A stretch of DNA of 28,231 nt. Origin: Chloroflexota bacterium. GTDB taxonomy: Bacteria > Chloroflexota > Dormibacteria > CF-121. A program made the position numbers and the translations under genes. The DNA is taken from the NCBI GenBank assembly GCA_005889285.1, contig VBFF01000114.1, positions 7,802 through 36,032 of the forward strand, written 5' to 3'. Of the stretch, positions 6,733 to 14,565 are shown piece by piece; the first letter of the stretch is position 1, and every line of letters starts with the position of its first letter. The notes under the pieces were generated by a model. It was not told the origin of the DNA. It was given only the letters and a program-made list of their open reading frames with translations, and did not search any database.

Positions 6733-7653
6733 ATGCGTCTAAAGCGAATTTTGGTCCTGGGCGCCAGCATGGTCGCCCTGTCCCTGGTCATAACCTCGTG
6801 CGGCTCAACAGGTGGGCCGTCCAGCTCGGCAAAAGCGACGATTCGGATCGCGTCCTTCAACTTTTCGGAAAGCATCATCCTCGCCCACATCTATGGCGAT
6901 GCTCTGAAGAACAAGGGCTACACGATCACCTATCGGGATAAGCTCGGTAATCGCGAGATCGTCGAGCCGTCGTTGGAGAACGGCCTGATCGATCTCTACG
7001 CGGGCTACGCCGCCACCGACCTCAACTTCGTCGACAAGCGCCAGAATGCGGACCTGGAGGCCGGCACCGACGCTGCCGCCAACGTGCAAAAGATCAATAC
7101 CCGACTCGCCAGCAAAGGTATCAAAGGCCTGGATCCCTCCCCCGCGGTGGATCAGAATGCCTTTGCGATTACCAAGGCCGAGGCTGACCAGTTTCATCTC
7201 ACCAAGCTCTCTGACGTGACCCCGGCGATCGCCAGCCAGTGGACGCTCGGCGGGCCGCCGGAGTGCCCGTCACGGCCGTTCTGCCAGCCCGGGCTCCAGC
7301 AAACGTACGGCTTGAAGTTCAAGGCGTTCAAGTCGCTCGACACCGGCGGACCTCTGACGTTCGCCGCGCTGAAGCAAGGTTCCATCAACATCGGTCTCGT
7401 CTTCTCCAGCGACGGCGGCATCACGGCGAACAACTTCGTCGTCCTCGAGGACGACAAGCATCTGCAGCAGGCGGACAACGTCGTGCCATTGATCCGGACG
7501 GACGTTTTGAACAGCGAGATCACGACGCTGTTGAACAGCATCGACGCCAAGCTGAACACGCCCGATCTCACGGCAATGAACAAGAGCGCGGACGTCGACA
7601 AGCAAGACCCGATCGATATCGCGAAGACCTGGGTCACGAGCCACGGGTTTTAG
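6733..7653 (+). CDS. Glycine betaine/quaternary-amine-binding lipoprotein
   Basis: A 306-residue substrate-binding lipoprotein of the OpuAC/OsmF type. The signal peptide is residues 1-22 with lipobox ITSC, so Cys23 would be lipidated and the protein anchored outside the membrane. The mature protein starts KATIRIASFNFSES, with LGNREIVEPSLENGLIDLYAGYAATDL typical of this group. The start is ATG 6733 with the strong ribosome site GGAGGTGGAG; the frame upstream overlaps permease 2 and lacks a signal sequence. It is third in the operon after the two permeases. Ligand class (betaine, choline, carnitine or ectoine-like) is inferred from family. Confidence 0.9.
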   Translation: MRLKRILVLGASMVALSLVITSCGSTGGPSSSAKATIRIASFNFSESIILAHIYGDALKNKGYTITYRDKLGNREIVEPSLENGLIDLYAGYAATDLNFVDKRQNADLEAGTDAAANVQKINTRLASKGIKGLDPSPAVDQNAFAITKAEADQFHLTKLSDVTPAIASQWTLGGPPECPSRPFCQPGLQQTYGLKFKAFKSLDTGGPLTFAALKQGSINIGLVFSSDGGITANNFVVLEDDKHLQQADNVVPLIRTDVLNSEITTLLNSIDAKLNTPDLTAMNKSADVDKQDPIDIAKTWVTSHGF

Positions 7654-7679
7654 CCGGCTATCCGACTAACCTCACTCTC

Positions 7680-7705
7680 ACCCTCCCCCGCTTGCGGGGG
7701 AGGGT
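7680..7705. repeat. GC-rich palindromic repeat, copy 2 (perfect 12-nt arms)
   Basis: ACCCTCCCCCGC-TT-GCGGGGGAGGGT is a perfect inverted repeat lying 26 nt after the betaine-binding lipoprotein stop. It shares its core with copies at 1-22 and 18744-18767. As RNA it would form a very stable hairpin and could stop transcription or protect the 3' end. No U-tract follows, so an intrinsic terminator is not certain. Confidence 0.75.
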
Positions 7706-7724
7706 CGCGTGGGGAGCGCGTTCC

Positions 7725-7730
7725 TAAAAT
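7725..7730 (+). promoter_or_regulatory. -10 box 7 nt before GTG 7738
   Basis: TAAAAT is followed by 7 nt and then the GTG of the SRPBCC gene, with no Shine-Dalgarno sequence between. No clear -35 box is visible because the palindromic repeat sits there. Confidence 0.5.
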
Positions 7731-7737
7731 ATTTCGC

Positions 7738-8536
7738 GTGTCCGAGATCTACCACTTCGTGACCGACTGGCGCTTCCGGGCGCCGCTCCAGAAGGTGTGG
7801 TCGGTGGTGCTCGACATCGAGCGCTACCCCGGCTGGTGGAAGAACTTCCGGCGCGTGAAGATCACGCGCGGTGACGGGAAGTCCGTCGGTTCGGTGATCG
7901 CGTGCGAGGTGCGCGGATCATTGCCGTACAGCCTCAAATACGCACATCCTGTTGCAATCGACCGGCGACCTAGTGGGCACCGGGCGCTGGGAATTCTCGG
8001 AAGCCGAGCCGTCGGTCGTCAAGGCCGTCTATTACTGGGACGTCGCCACGACGAACCCGATCCTGAACTTCATTGCCCCGTTGGCGAAAGGCGCGCTCGC
8101 CCGCAACCACGAACGGGTGATGGCCAACGGCTATGCCGCGCTACGACCCTATATCGAGGGGTCCGCCAACTTCGAAGAGGACTTCGTTCGACGCAACTAC
8201 GCCAGCGTTGAGAGGCGGGGAGGATCCACTTACATCGCCTATGAAAGTGCGGAAGTCTTTGTCGATGAGGCGGAGCATCAAGGCATCGGCATTCTTGGTA
8301 TGGAGGGCTTCATCATCGGGGAGTTCACGTATCCAGCGTTGAGCCGGATTGCCGACTTCTCAATGGCTGGCAACGATGCTCGGCCTGACTTCGTGGTCTG
8401 GTCATGTCGACAGGCTCGGGCTCTTCTTGCTGGCCCCTGGCGATCCCCACCTGCAGGAGCAGAGGATCAGATTCATTCGGAGGCCACTGGTCGGTACATG
8501 ATCGATTTCACATTGACGAAGATGTCAGCCCGCTGA
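7738..8536 (+). pseudogene. SRPBCC (polyketide cyclase-like) gene, frameshifted, with an extra C-terminal stretch
   Basis: The first part (7738 to ~7941) encodes a START/SRPBCC N-terminus: residues FRAPLQKVWSVVLDIERYPGWW. The rest of the same domain continues in a different frame from about 7943 (HILLQSTGDLVGTGRWEF through ALRPYIEG, ending 8161). Between LPYSLKY and the second part, roughly ten residues expected in the barrel are missing. This points to a deletion of 3n+2 nt rather than a single slip. The intact domain would bind a hydrophobic ligand. After 8161 the frame runs on for 124 codons of unrelated sequence. The gene starts at GTG just after a -10 box. An assembly error remains possible. 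Confidence 0.7.
8162..8536 (+). other. Unrecognised coding tail fused in frame to the broken SRPBCC gene
   Basis: About 124 codons run in frame to the TGA at 8536, beyond the normal end of an SRPBCC domain. I do not recognise it. Visible elements are AEVFVDEAEHQGIGILGMEGF, then YPALSRIADFSM, and a polar end. No ATG, GTG or TTG precedes the first conserved-looking residues in this frame, so as an independent gene it lacks a start. A GGGGAGGA sequence at about 8217-8224 resembles a ribosome site without a start codon. Codon use is less GC-biased at third positions than in neighbouring genes. It may be a second gene whose 5' end was lost when it was joined to the SRPBCC remnant. Confidence 0.45.
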
Positions 8537-8543
8537 CCCTGGC

Positions 8544-9890
8544 TTAGCTTGTCTTTCGGCTCTTTCGGCGCGCGGCCTCGAAGGCGTCGAGGCGGTCCTT
8601 GACCGTCTTTTCATAACCGCGATCGGAGGGGTGGTAATAAGTCCGGTCTTTGATCGCGTCCGGTAGGTGCTGCTGCTCGACCTGCGCCTCCTCGTAATCG
8701 TGCGCGTAGCGATACCCCTTTCCATAGCCGACATTTCGCATCAGCGGCGTCGGCGCATTCCGTAGGTGAAGGGGAACCGGGTCGGCCCGCGTTCGCTCGA
8801 CGTCTTGCTGCACATTCGTGTACGCCGCGTACAGGGCATTGCTCTTGGGCGCCGTCGCGAGGTAGACGACGGCCTGGGCCAGCGCCAGGTTCGCCTCCGG
8901 CATACCGATGAAGTGCGCAGCCTGCTGCGCGGCCACCGCCTGGGTCAGGGCCTGCGGGTCGGCGAGACCGATGTCTTCTGAGGCGAAGCGGATCAGTCGC
9001 CGCACGACGTAGAGCGGGTCCTCACCCGCTTCCAGCATGCGGCCCAGCCAGTAGAGCGAGGCATCCGGGTCGCTGTCACGGAGGCTCTTGTGAAGCGCCG
9101 AAATGATGTTGTAGTGCTCCTCGCCGGCGCGATCGTAGAGCAGGTTCTTGCGCTGGACCGCCTCTTCGACCAGTGCGGCCGTGACCAGCCGGCGGCCCTG
9201 CTTCGGCCGCGCGAGCGCCGCCGCCGCCTCGAGCCCGTTGAGGGCGATCCGAGCATCGCCGTTGGCGACCCTGACCAGCGCGGCGCGGGCTTCGGCATCC
9301 AGCTCGACGTGGCGTCCGCCCAACCCTCGTTCCGGGTCGGACACGGCGCGGTCGACAATGGCCCCCACCTGGTCGTCGTCGAGCGCGGCGAGCACGAAGA
9401 CCCGGGTGCGCGACAGCAGCGCCGCGTTGACCTCGAACGACGGGTTCTCGGTGGTGGCGCCGATCAAGGTGATGACGCCCTCTTCGACGAAGGGCAGCAC
9501 CGCGTCCTGCTGTCCCTTGTTGAAGCGGTGGATCTCGTCGATGAAGAGGATCGTGCGCTGTCCGGACTGGGCCGTGCGCAAGCGGGCTTCCTCGATGTTG
9601 CGCCGCAGGTCCGCCACGCCGGCACTGACAGCGCTGAGCGGCACGAAATGCGAGGAGGTGACCCGGGCGATCAGCCGCGCCAGCGTCGTCTTGCCGCTTC
9701 CCGGTGGTCCCCAGAGGATCATCGAGCCAACCCGATCCTCCTCGATGGCGCGACGGAGCTCGTGCTCGGGACCGACCAGGTGCTCCTGGCCGACGAACTC
9801 GTCGAGCGAGCGCGGCCGCATCCGGGCGGCGAGCGGCTGGTCTTTCGGCGACGGCTCGGCGGGTGCCGGAAAGAGGGTTTCCTGGGCCAT
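8544..9890 (-). CDS. rarA: Replication-associated recombination protein A (AAA+ ATPase)
   Basis: A 448-residue clamp-loader-like AAA+ ATPase of the RarA/MgsA/WRNIP1 family that acts at stalled replication forks. Walker A is GPPGSGKTT near residue 61. Walker B is ILFIDEIHRFNKGQQDA and sensor 1 is LIGATTENPSF; TYYHPSDRGYEK is in the family C-terminal region. The length is typical and the gene looks complete. ATG 9890 is preceded by a TATAGT box ending 6 nt upstream, predicting a leaderless transcript. It is divergent from the VOC gene with 35 nt between them, and its stop lies 7 nt from the convergent SRPBCC remnant. Confidence 0.96.
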   Translation of the reverse strand: MAQETLFPAPAEPSPKDQPLAARMRPRSLDEFVGQEHLVGPEHELRRAIEEDRVGSMILWGPPGSGKTTLARLIARVTSSHFVPLSAVSAGVADLRRNIEEARLRTAQSGQRTILFIDEIHRFNKGQQDAVLPFVEEGVITLIGATTENPSFEVNAALLSRTRVFVLAALDDDQVGAIVDRAVSDPERGLGGRHVELDAEARAALVRVANGDARIALNGLEAAAALARPKQGRRLVTAALVEEAVQRKNLLYDRAGEEHYNIISALHKSLRDSDPDASLYWLGRMLEAGEDPLYVVRRLIRFASEDIGLADPQALTQAVAAQQAAHFIGMPEANLALAQAVVYLATAPKSNALYAAYTNVQQDVERTRADPVPLHLRNAPTPLMRNVGYGKGYRYAHDYEEAQVEQQHLPDAIKDRTYYHPSDRGYEKTVKDRLDAFEAARRKSRKTS

Positions 9891-9896
9891 CAGGTG

Positions 9897-9902
9897 ACTA
9901 TA
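9897..9902 (-). promoter_or_regulatory. -10 box 6 nt before the rarA start
   Basis: On the minus strand TATAGT is followed by CACCTG and then the rarA ATG at 9890. No ribosome site fits in this space, so a leaderless message is predicted. The -35 region is not clear. Confidence 0.6.
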
Positions 9903-9913
9903 GAAGCTGGCCG

Positions 9914-9919
9914 TAAGAT
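9914..9919 (+). promoter_or_regulatory. -10 box 6 nt before the VOC gene start
   Basis: TAAGAT is followed by 6 nt and the ATG at 9926, again leaving no room for a Shine-Dalgarno sequence. The two divergent -10 boxes of rarA and the VOC gene are only 11 nt apart, so their polymerase sites overlap. Confidence 0.55.
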
Positions 9920-9925
9920 CGTCCG

Positions 9926-10309
9926 ATGGAGTCGCTGAGGAGCGCCAACGCGAAGGCTGCCCTTCCCGTCGAGGATCTCGCCCGCGCCAAAGCGTTCTAC
10001 GCGGAGAAGCTGGGCCTGACGCCTTCCCGGGAAGTCGAAGGCGCCCTCTTCTATGACGGCAGCGGCGACAGCGGGTTCCTCCTCTTCCCGACAGGCGGGC
10101 GACCCTCGGGACAGCACACGCAGATGGCCTGGTTCGTGAAGGACATCGCCGCCACCGTCGCGGAGCTCAGGAGCCGTGGCGTCAACTTCGAGGAATACGA
10201 CTTTCCCGGACTCAAAACCATCGATGGCATCGCCGATCTCGGGTACGAGAAGTCCGCCTGGTTCCGTGACAGCGAGGGCAATCTGCTGGCGCTCGGCCAG
10301 CTCGTCTAA
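9926..10309 (+). CDS. VOC-superfamily (glyoxalase/bleomycin-resistance fold) protein
   Basis: A 127-residue single VOC module pair: ALPVEDLARAKAFYAEKLGL opens the first beta-alpha-beta unit and MAWFVKDIAATVAELRSRGV the second. It ends with WFRDSEGNLLALGQ. The usual metal-ligand positions of the fold appear to hold Ala instead of His or Glu, judged by eye, so it may bind a ligand without metal catalysis. It could be a dioxygenase-fold resistance protein or a small-molecule binder; the substrate is not visible. The stop overlaps the convergent MFS gene by 4 nt. Confidence 0.85.
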   Translation: MESLRSANAKAALPVEDLARAKAFYAEKLGLTPSREVEGALFYDGSGDSGFLLFPTGGRPSGQHTQMAWFVKDIAATVAELRSRGVNFEEYDFPGLKTIDGIADLGYEKSAWFRDSEGNLLALGQLV

Positions 10310-11427
10310 CCGGAGGGGCCTCGCTCCGAAGGCAAGCGGACCCTGCCGAACAGGACGAGAAACGTCAGGCCGGCGAGCAGGTAGAAGAGGGCACTCACCG
10401 AGAAGGCCAGCTGATAGCCGCCGCGCACCTGCAGAAAGCCACTGACCAGCGGGCCGATCCCACCAATGCCGATGCCGCTGACGACGATCTGGGCGGTCGC
10501 GAGCCGGGCACGCTCGCGCGCGTCGACGTACTCCATCCCGAAGACCTGGCCCAGCGGTCCCTGCAGGTTGAGCACGAGCTGCCGAATCGTCATGGCCACC
10601 AGGGCGACGGGAAGCACCGTGATGAAGGCCAGCAGCAGCACCAGCGGCGAGCCAAGAACCTGGGATACCCCGACGGTGCGGGTAATCCCGAATCGCCGCC
10701 CGGCCGCCGGAGCTGCCAGCGTGACGATCACCGTCAGGGCCGCACCCACCGCCAGGATGACGCCAATCGGACCGGGAGTCAGGCCGAATCGCTGGGCGAG
10801 GTAGAGCTGTATGAAGTTGAGGTACATCCCGGCGCCGATCCCAAGGATCAGGGTCGGTAACAGGATGCGGCCGAAGCGGGCCATGTCGATGTGGAGCAGC
10901 TCGCGAACCGGAAAGCTTGCGGCCGGCTTCATCCCGGAGAATCGCGCCAGCCGCAAAAGGAACGGCAGACTCAGCAGCGTCAAAATCGTCATCGCCACGA
11001 ACGCCGATCGGATGGCCCCGGCTGAGGCGCTCGACGTGTGCGTGAGACGCCCGGCCGCCTCGGGAATCACGCCGCCGAGGACGTCGCCGAGGAGCGCGGC
11101 GGCCCAGGAAAGCGCCTGATTGAGCGCGAAGAGGGCCACCCGCTCGGTCTCGCCAGTCACCTGAGCCAGGAGTGGACTGCCGAGAACCTGCAAGACGATG
11201 ACCGCCAGCGCAAAGGTGCCGGCAGCCAGCACCGCGAGCAGCGGCGATCCCACCAGGGCCAGGGCGAGCGACGCCAGAATCGCGACGATTCCGCCGCCCA
11301 GAAGGAAAGGGCGATAGCCGACCCGGTCGGCCATGGCCGCAAATGGGATCCCAACCAGGAGCAGGGCGACCGCGGGCAGCGAATTGAAAAGGCCGATGAC
11401 GTCATTCGAGAAGCCCAGCGCGCTCAT
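10306..11427 (-). CDS. MFS transporter; true start lies upstream of the first ATG
   Basis: A major facilitator protein. From ATG 11427 it has 373 residues and about eleven helices, with the helix 2-3 loop AAMADRVGYRPF as the family signature. The reading frame clearly continues upstream: 41 further codons give a basic N-terminus (LPLRRALARF) and a complete helix 1 (FLAYALLLGIGWSIFNLVF), but no ATG, GTG or TTG. The probable initiation zone is 11548-11556, overlapping the mscS stop, where TTA and GTA codons sit one base from TTG or GTG. The ATG at 11427 has no ribosome site and falls inside the loop after helix 1. Substrate is unknown. It follows mscS, so translation may be coupled. Confidence 0.8.
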   Translation of the reverse strand: MSALGFSNDVIGLFNSLPAVALLLVGIPFAAMADRVGYRPFLLGGGIVAILASLALALVGSPLLAVLAAGTFALAVIVLQVLGSPLLAQVTGETERVALFALNQALSWAAALLGDVLGGVIPEAAGRLTHTSSASAGAIRSAFVAMTILTLLSLPFLLRLARFSGMKPAASFPVRELLHIDMARFGRILLPTLILGIGAGMYLNFIQLYLAQRFGLTPGPIGVILAVGAALTVIVTLAAPAAGRRFGITRTVGVSQVLGSPLVLLLAFITVLPVALVAMTIRQLVLNLQGPLGQVFGMEYVDARERARLATAQIVVSGIGIGGIGPLVSGFLQVRGGYQLAFSVSALFYLLAGLTFLVLFGRVRLPSERGPSG

Positions 11428-11552
11428 GTAAAGGTTGAAGACGAGGTTGAAGATGGACCAGCCGATGCCGAGGAGGAGGGCGTAGGCGAGGAACTGGCGG
11501 GCCGCGGGGCTAAAGGCGGCGAAGCGGGCGAGCGCCCGGCGGAGTGGTAAGG

Positions 11553-12353
11553 CTACCGTTTGGGCGAGACTTCGGCGGACTGAAGCGCCCGGTAAACCTG
11601 CTGGCCGATGGCCGCCTGCACGGCGAGTGGGTCGTTACGCCGGTAGTCGAGCCAGTAACGGACTTCCAGCGTCAGGCCGCCATCGATGCTGGGCTGGAGG
11701 GCGATGTGTAGCGGCGGGTCCTTGGCAATCTCGGGGCGGCTCTGGATCTGTTCCTTGAGTGTGTCCGTAAGCCCATCGAGGGCAACCCCACCGGGGACTT
11801 TGGCCGTGAGTGTGAAGAGGCGCGTGGGGTAGCGGGTGCGGTTGATGATGGTGCCCGTGTAGACGAGCGAGTTCGGGGTGATCACTTGCTCCCCCGCACT
11901 CGTGCGCAGCGTGGTCGCCCGCATCTCGATGTTCTCCACGATGCCGGTATGGTTGTCGACCGTGATTTCATCGCCCAGCCGAAACGGTCGCTCCAGCAAC
12001 ATGAAGAGCCCGGCGATGAAGTTTTTCAGGATGTCCTGGAAGGCGAGGCTGAAGGCGAGGGCCAGGAACCCAAAGCCGCCGAAGACCAGCGCCGGGCTGC
12101 CGAACAGCTCGCTGAAGGCGGTGACGACGCCGATCACCAGGGCGGTGAGAAAAACGATCCGATTGACGAGCAGCGCAACCTGTGGGTCGGCCTTGACCCG
12201 GCGAAGCTCCTTGCTGGCAAGCAGTCGCACCAGGCGTGCCAGCAGGTAAAACGCGACCAGGATGAGGATGGCCACGGCGACCTTGAAGAGGTCGTGGCTG
12301 TTTGGAAGGTAGCTGCGAAGAGTGTCCCAGGCGCTTACGCCGCGCGTCGGCAT
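11553..12353 (-). CDS. MscS-family mechanosensitive channel
   Basis: A 266-residue small-conductance mechanosensitive channel protein that opens under membrane tension to release solutes. Helices are near residues 18-38 and 60-80. The pore-lining helix ALVFGGFGFLALAFSLAFQDILKNFIAG is followed by the beta domain entry PFRLGDEITVDNHTGIVENIEMRATTLRT and IINRTRYPTR. I choose the second ATG (12353): the -10 box TACAAT ends 7 nt before it and overlaps the first ATG at 12362. The coexistence with an osmoprotectant importer in this window fits osmotic adaptation. It overlaps the presumed start of the MFS gene. Confidence 0.9.
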   Translation of the reverse strand: MPTRGVSAWDTLRSYLPNSHDLFKVAVAILILVAFYLLARLVRLLASKELRRVKADPQVALLVNRIVFLTALVIGVVTAFSELFGSPALVFGGFGFLALAFSLAFQDILKNFIAGLFMLLERPFRLGDEITVDNHTGIVENIEMRATTLRTSAGEQVITPNSLVYTGTIINRTRYPTRLFTLTAKVPGGVALDGLTDTLKEQIQSRPEIAKDPPLHIALQPSIDGGLTLEVRYWLDYRRNDPLAVQAAIGQQVYRALQSAEVSPKR

Positions 12354-12360
12354 GGCGCCC

Positions 12361-12366
12361 ATTGTA
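12361..12366 (-). promoter_or_regulatory. -10 box 7 nt before the mscS start
   Basis: On the minus strand TACAAT is followed by GGGCGCC and ATG (12353-12351). The box contains the A-T of the alternative ATG at 12362, which argues against that start. No Shine-Dalgarno sequence is present. Confidence 0.6.
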
Positions 12367-12380
12367 GGGTCGCTGCCGAA

Positions 12381-13055
12381 CTAACTCTCGGTGGGGGCTT
12401 CGCCCTCGGCGCCGGGCTCGACCGGAGCCTCCCCCTCGCCGACGACCGGGACCTCCGCGGCGGCGGGCGCCGGCGCGGCTTCCTCGACCTCCTCGCGGTG
12501 CGCGGCGACCTTGACCACGAGGTCATCGGGCTCATCCAGGATCTCGCACCCGGGCGGGACCGGCAGATCCTTGACGCGGATTTCGTCGTCGACCTCCTTG
12601 AGCCTCGAGATGTCCACGGTGATGACCGGCGGCAGATCGGTCGGCAGGCACTCGATCTTGAGCGCGTGAAGCCCGCGCTGCAGATCCGCCTCACCCTTGG
12701 ACACCAGCTCGACCTCGCCCTCCAACTCGATCGGGACCTCGGACTCGATCTTCTCGGTGAGGTTGACCTGGTAAAAGTCGACATGCAGGAGGTCGCCGTG
12801 GCGGGGACTGCGCTGCACCTCACGGACGAGGGCCTTGCGCACCGGCTCGTCGCCGAGCTGGAGATCGACCAGCTGGTTGCGTCCAACCTTCTGGAAGGCC
12901 TTGATGAACTCGCGGCCGTCGACCACCACGGTCACTGCATCCACGTTGTGGCCGTATACCACCCCGGGAAGGCGACCCTGGCGGCGCAGCGCCTGCAGGT
13001 GCCGGCCGCGGTCGGCTCGGGGCTCCAGCTTCAGCGTAACGGGGGTGGTGGCCAG
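12381..13055 (-). CDS. rplY: 50S ribosomal protein L25/general stress protein Ctc
   Basis: L25 of the long (Ctc/TL5) type, which binds 5S rRNA in the large subunit. The N-terminal domain includes LRRQGRLPGVVYG and the RNA-binding barrel. A second beta domain follows (YQVNLTEKIESEVPIELEGE), then an acidic Ala/Pro/Glu-rich tail. Starting at the GTG 12962 would delete 31 residues that belong to the family (KLEPRADRGRHLQALRRQG). Extending the frame leads to CTG 13055, 7 nt after a perfect AAGGAG. This gives 224 residues with a normal L25 beginning. Alternatively one base is missing after the ATG that lies between AAGGAG and this CTG. Its promoter is not clear; TAAGAT near 13090 is a candidate -10. 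Confidence 0.88.
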   Translation of the reverse strand: MATTPVTLKLEPRADRGRHLQALRRQGRLPGVVYGHNVDAVTVVVDGREFIKAFQKVGRNQLVDLQLGDEPVRKALVREVQRSPRHGDLLHVDFYQVNLTEKIESEVPIELEGEVELVSKGEADLQRGLHALKIECLPTDLPPVITVDISRLKEVDDEIRVKDLPVPPGCEILDEPDDLVVKVAAHREEVEEAAPAPAAAEVPVVGEGEAPVEPGAEGEAPTES

Positions 13056-13156
13056 TGCATTTCTCCTTCGGGCTGAATACGAGCGGCGCCCATCTTAACA
13101 CAGCGTTTGGCGCCCGCTGGAGGGCCCTTCACCGGAACTTTTCCGCCGTTCGGCCG

Positions 13157-13185
13157 TTACCTCCAGTGGCCGGACTGCCTACAAT
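13157..13185 (+). promoter_or_regulatory. Promoter of the L,D-transpeptidase gene
   Basis: TTACCT (13157-13162) and TACAAT (13180-13185) are spaced by 17 nt. The ATG lies 12 nt after the -10 box, giving a 5' leader of only about 5 nt. The 13056-13197 interval otherwise holds the divergent rplY leader. Confidence 0.5.
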
Positions 13186-13197
13186 CGGCTGACCACG

Positions 13198-14478
13198 ATG
13201 CTCACATCATCTCTTAGATTCCTGCAGCGGAACTCGCTCCGAATTGGGGCGGTCCTGGGAACGTTCGTCCTGGTGGCCGGCTTCATCCTGGTGCAGCAGG
13301 TTCGCGAGGCCGCGGCCGAACAGGACTACAACGCTGCCAGGGCGCAGGTGATCGCCGCCCAGGCACGAGCCACCGAGCTCGGGCTGGAGAATTCGGAGTT
13401 CTCGGATCTTCAGCGCCAGGAGCTGACGACTGCCAGCGAAACGCCGCCGGCGGCGTCGGCGCCGTTCAACGAAGAGCGCATCGCCTTCTTTTCCCGCGTG
13501 GCCGGCCAGGAGACGCAGATCAAAGAGCAGCTGCAGACCCGAGTCGACAAGCTGCTGGTCGAGACGCGAGATTCGGCGCAGTCGGCGGTCAAGCAGGTCT
13601 CGACCAGCCTGCAGAAGGCGAAGCAGATCGGGGTCGATGACCAGCTCCTGGTCGAGTTCGCCGGCGTTTCCTCGAAGGCCCAGATCGAGCTCGACAACGC
13701 CACCAACGTCCGTGCCTATCGCGCCGTGAACGACGAGCTCAAGAGCCGGCTATCGAAGCTCTCGCTGATGATCGCCGACCAGGAAACCACGAACAAGCTC
13801 GTCGACCAGTACGCCGCCCAGGCGGCCGCCCAGAACCAGGGCGATGCCGGTAAGGCGCGAGCCGGCGCCAACGCGGCGCTCGCGAAGGTGCAGGGCGAGC
13901 TGCAGACCGCGCGGATCTTCTCCATGGACGTCTCCATCGTCGACCTGAACGTCCAGAAGCTGGCCGTCCGCCTGAACAGCGCCACCACCGCCGCCGGCCT
14001 GGAGCAGGTCGCCGGCGGGCTGATGGTGCAGGAGAAGGTGCTGACCGACGCGATGGCTCAGACCCTCCCCGATAAGGCGCTCACGATCTCCCTCAACGAC
14101 CAGGTGATTCGGGCCTACGACCACGGCCAGCAGGTCTTCTGGAGCTACGTCACGACTGGCCGGCCGGGACTCGAGACCGACCCGGGCAGCTTCAAGGTGT
14201 ACTGGAAGGTGTCACCCTGGACGATGCACTCGCCGTGGCCCAAGGGTTCGCCCTTCTGGTACCCGGACAGCAAAGTGAAAATGGTGATGTGGTTTAACGG
14301 CGGCGACGGGATCCACGACGCCTCCTGGCGCTCGCGCTACGGACCCGGCACCAACGGCCCCCACTACGACCCGACCGGCGAAGACACCGGCACGCACGGC
14401 TGCGTCAACGTTCCCTACAGCAACATGGTCTGGCTCTGGAACTGGACGCCGACCGGCACCCCCGTCATCGTCTATTAG
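13198..14478 (+). CDS. L,D-transpeptidase (YkuD domain) with membrane anchor and coiled-coil
   Basis: A 426-residue cell-wall enzyme that forms or modifies peptidoglycan cross-links. Residues ~16-33 are a membrane anchor. Residues ~40-285 are a long, Gln/Ala/Glu-rich helical region likely to form coiled coils that project the catalytic domain into the wall. The YkuD domain starts near ALTISLNDQVIRAYDHGQQ and ends with GTHGCVNVP, in which His400 and Cys402 are the expected catalytic residues. ATG 13198 follows a plausible promoter closely. Together with the LCP protein at 18774-20195 it suggests a conventional peptidoglycan envelope with attached polymers. Confidence 0.9.
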   Translation: MLTSSLRFLQRNSLRIGAVLGTFVLVAGFILVQQVREAAAEQDYNAARAQVIAAQARATELGLENSEFSDLQRQELTTASETPPAASAPFNEERIAFFSRVAGQETQIKEQLQTRVDKLLVETRDSAQSAVKQVSTSLQKAKQIGVDDQLLVEFAGVSSKAQIELDNATNVRAYRAVNDELKSRLSKLSLMIADQETTNKLVDQYAAQAAAQNQGDAGKARAGANAALAKVQGELQTARIFSMDVSIVDLNVQKLAVRLNSATTAAGLEQVAGGLMVQEKVLTDAMAQTLPDKALTISLNDQVIRAYDHGQQVFWSYVTTGRPGLETDPGSFKVYWKVSPWTMHSPWPKGSPFWYPDSKVKMVMWFNGGDGIHDASWRSRYGPGTNGPHYDPTGEDTGTHGCVNVPYSNMVWLWNWTPTGTPVIVY

Positions 14479-14565
14479 GCCGGTACGCCGTAGGACGTAG
14501 GACGACGGTCCGAACGGCGCAGGACCTTTTCTGACCGAGCGCGTTACAAGAGATGGAGCTCTCAC

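Noticed and set aside
7680..7705. CRISPR-type repeat or tRNA-like element
   Set aside because: Single palindromes at dispersed sites, no regular spacers and no tRNA arms.
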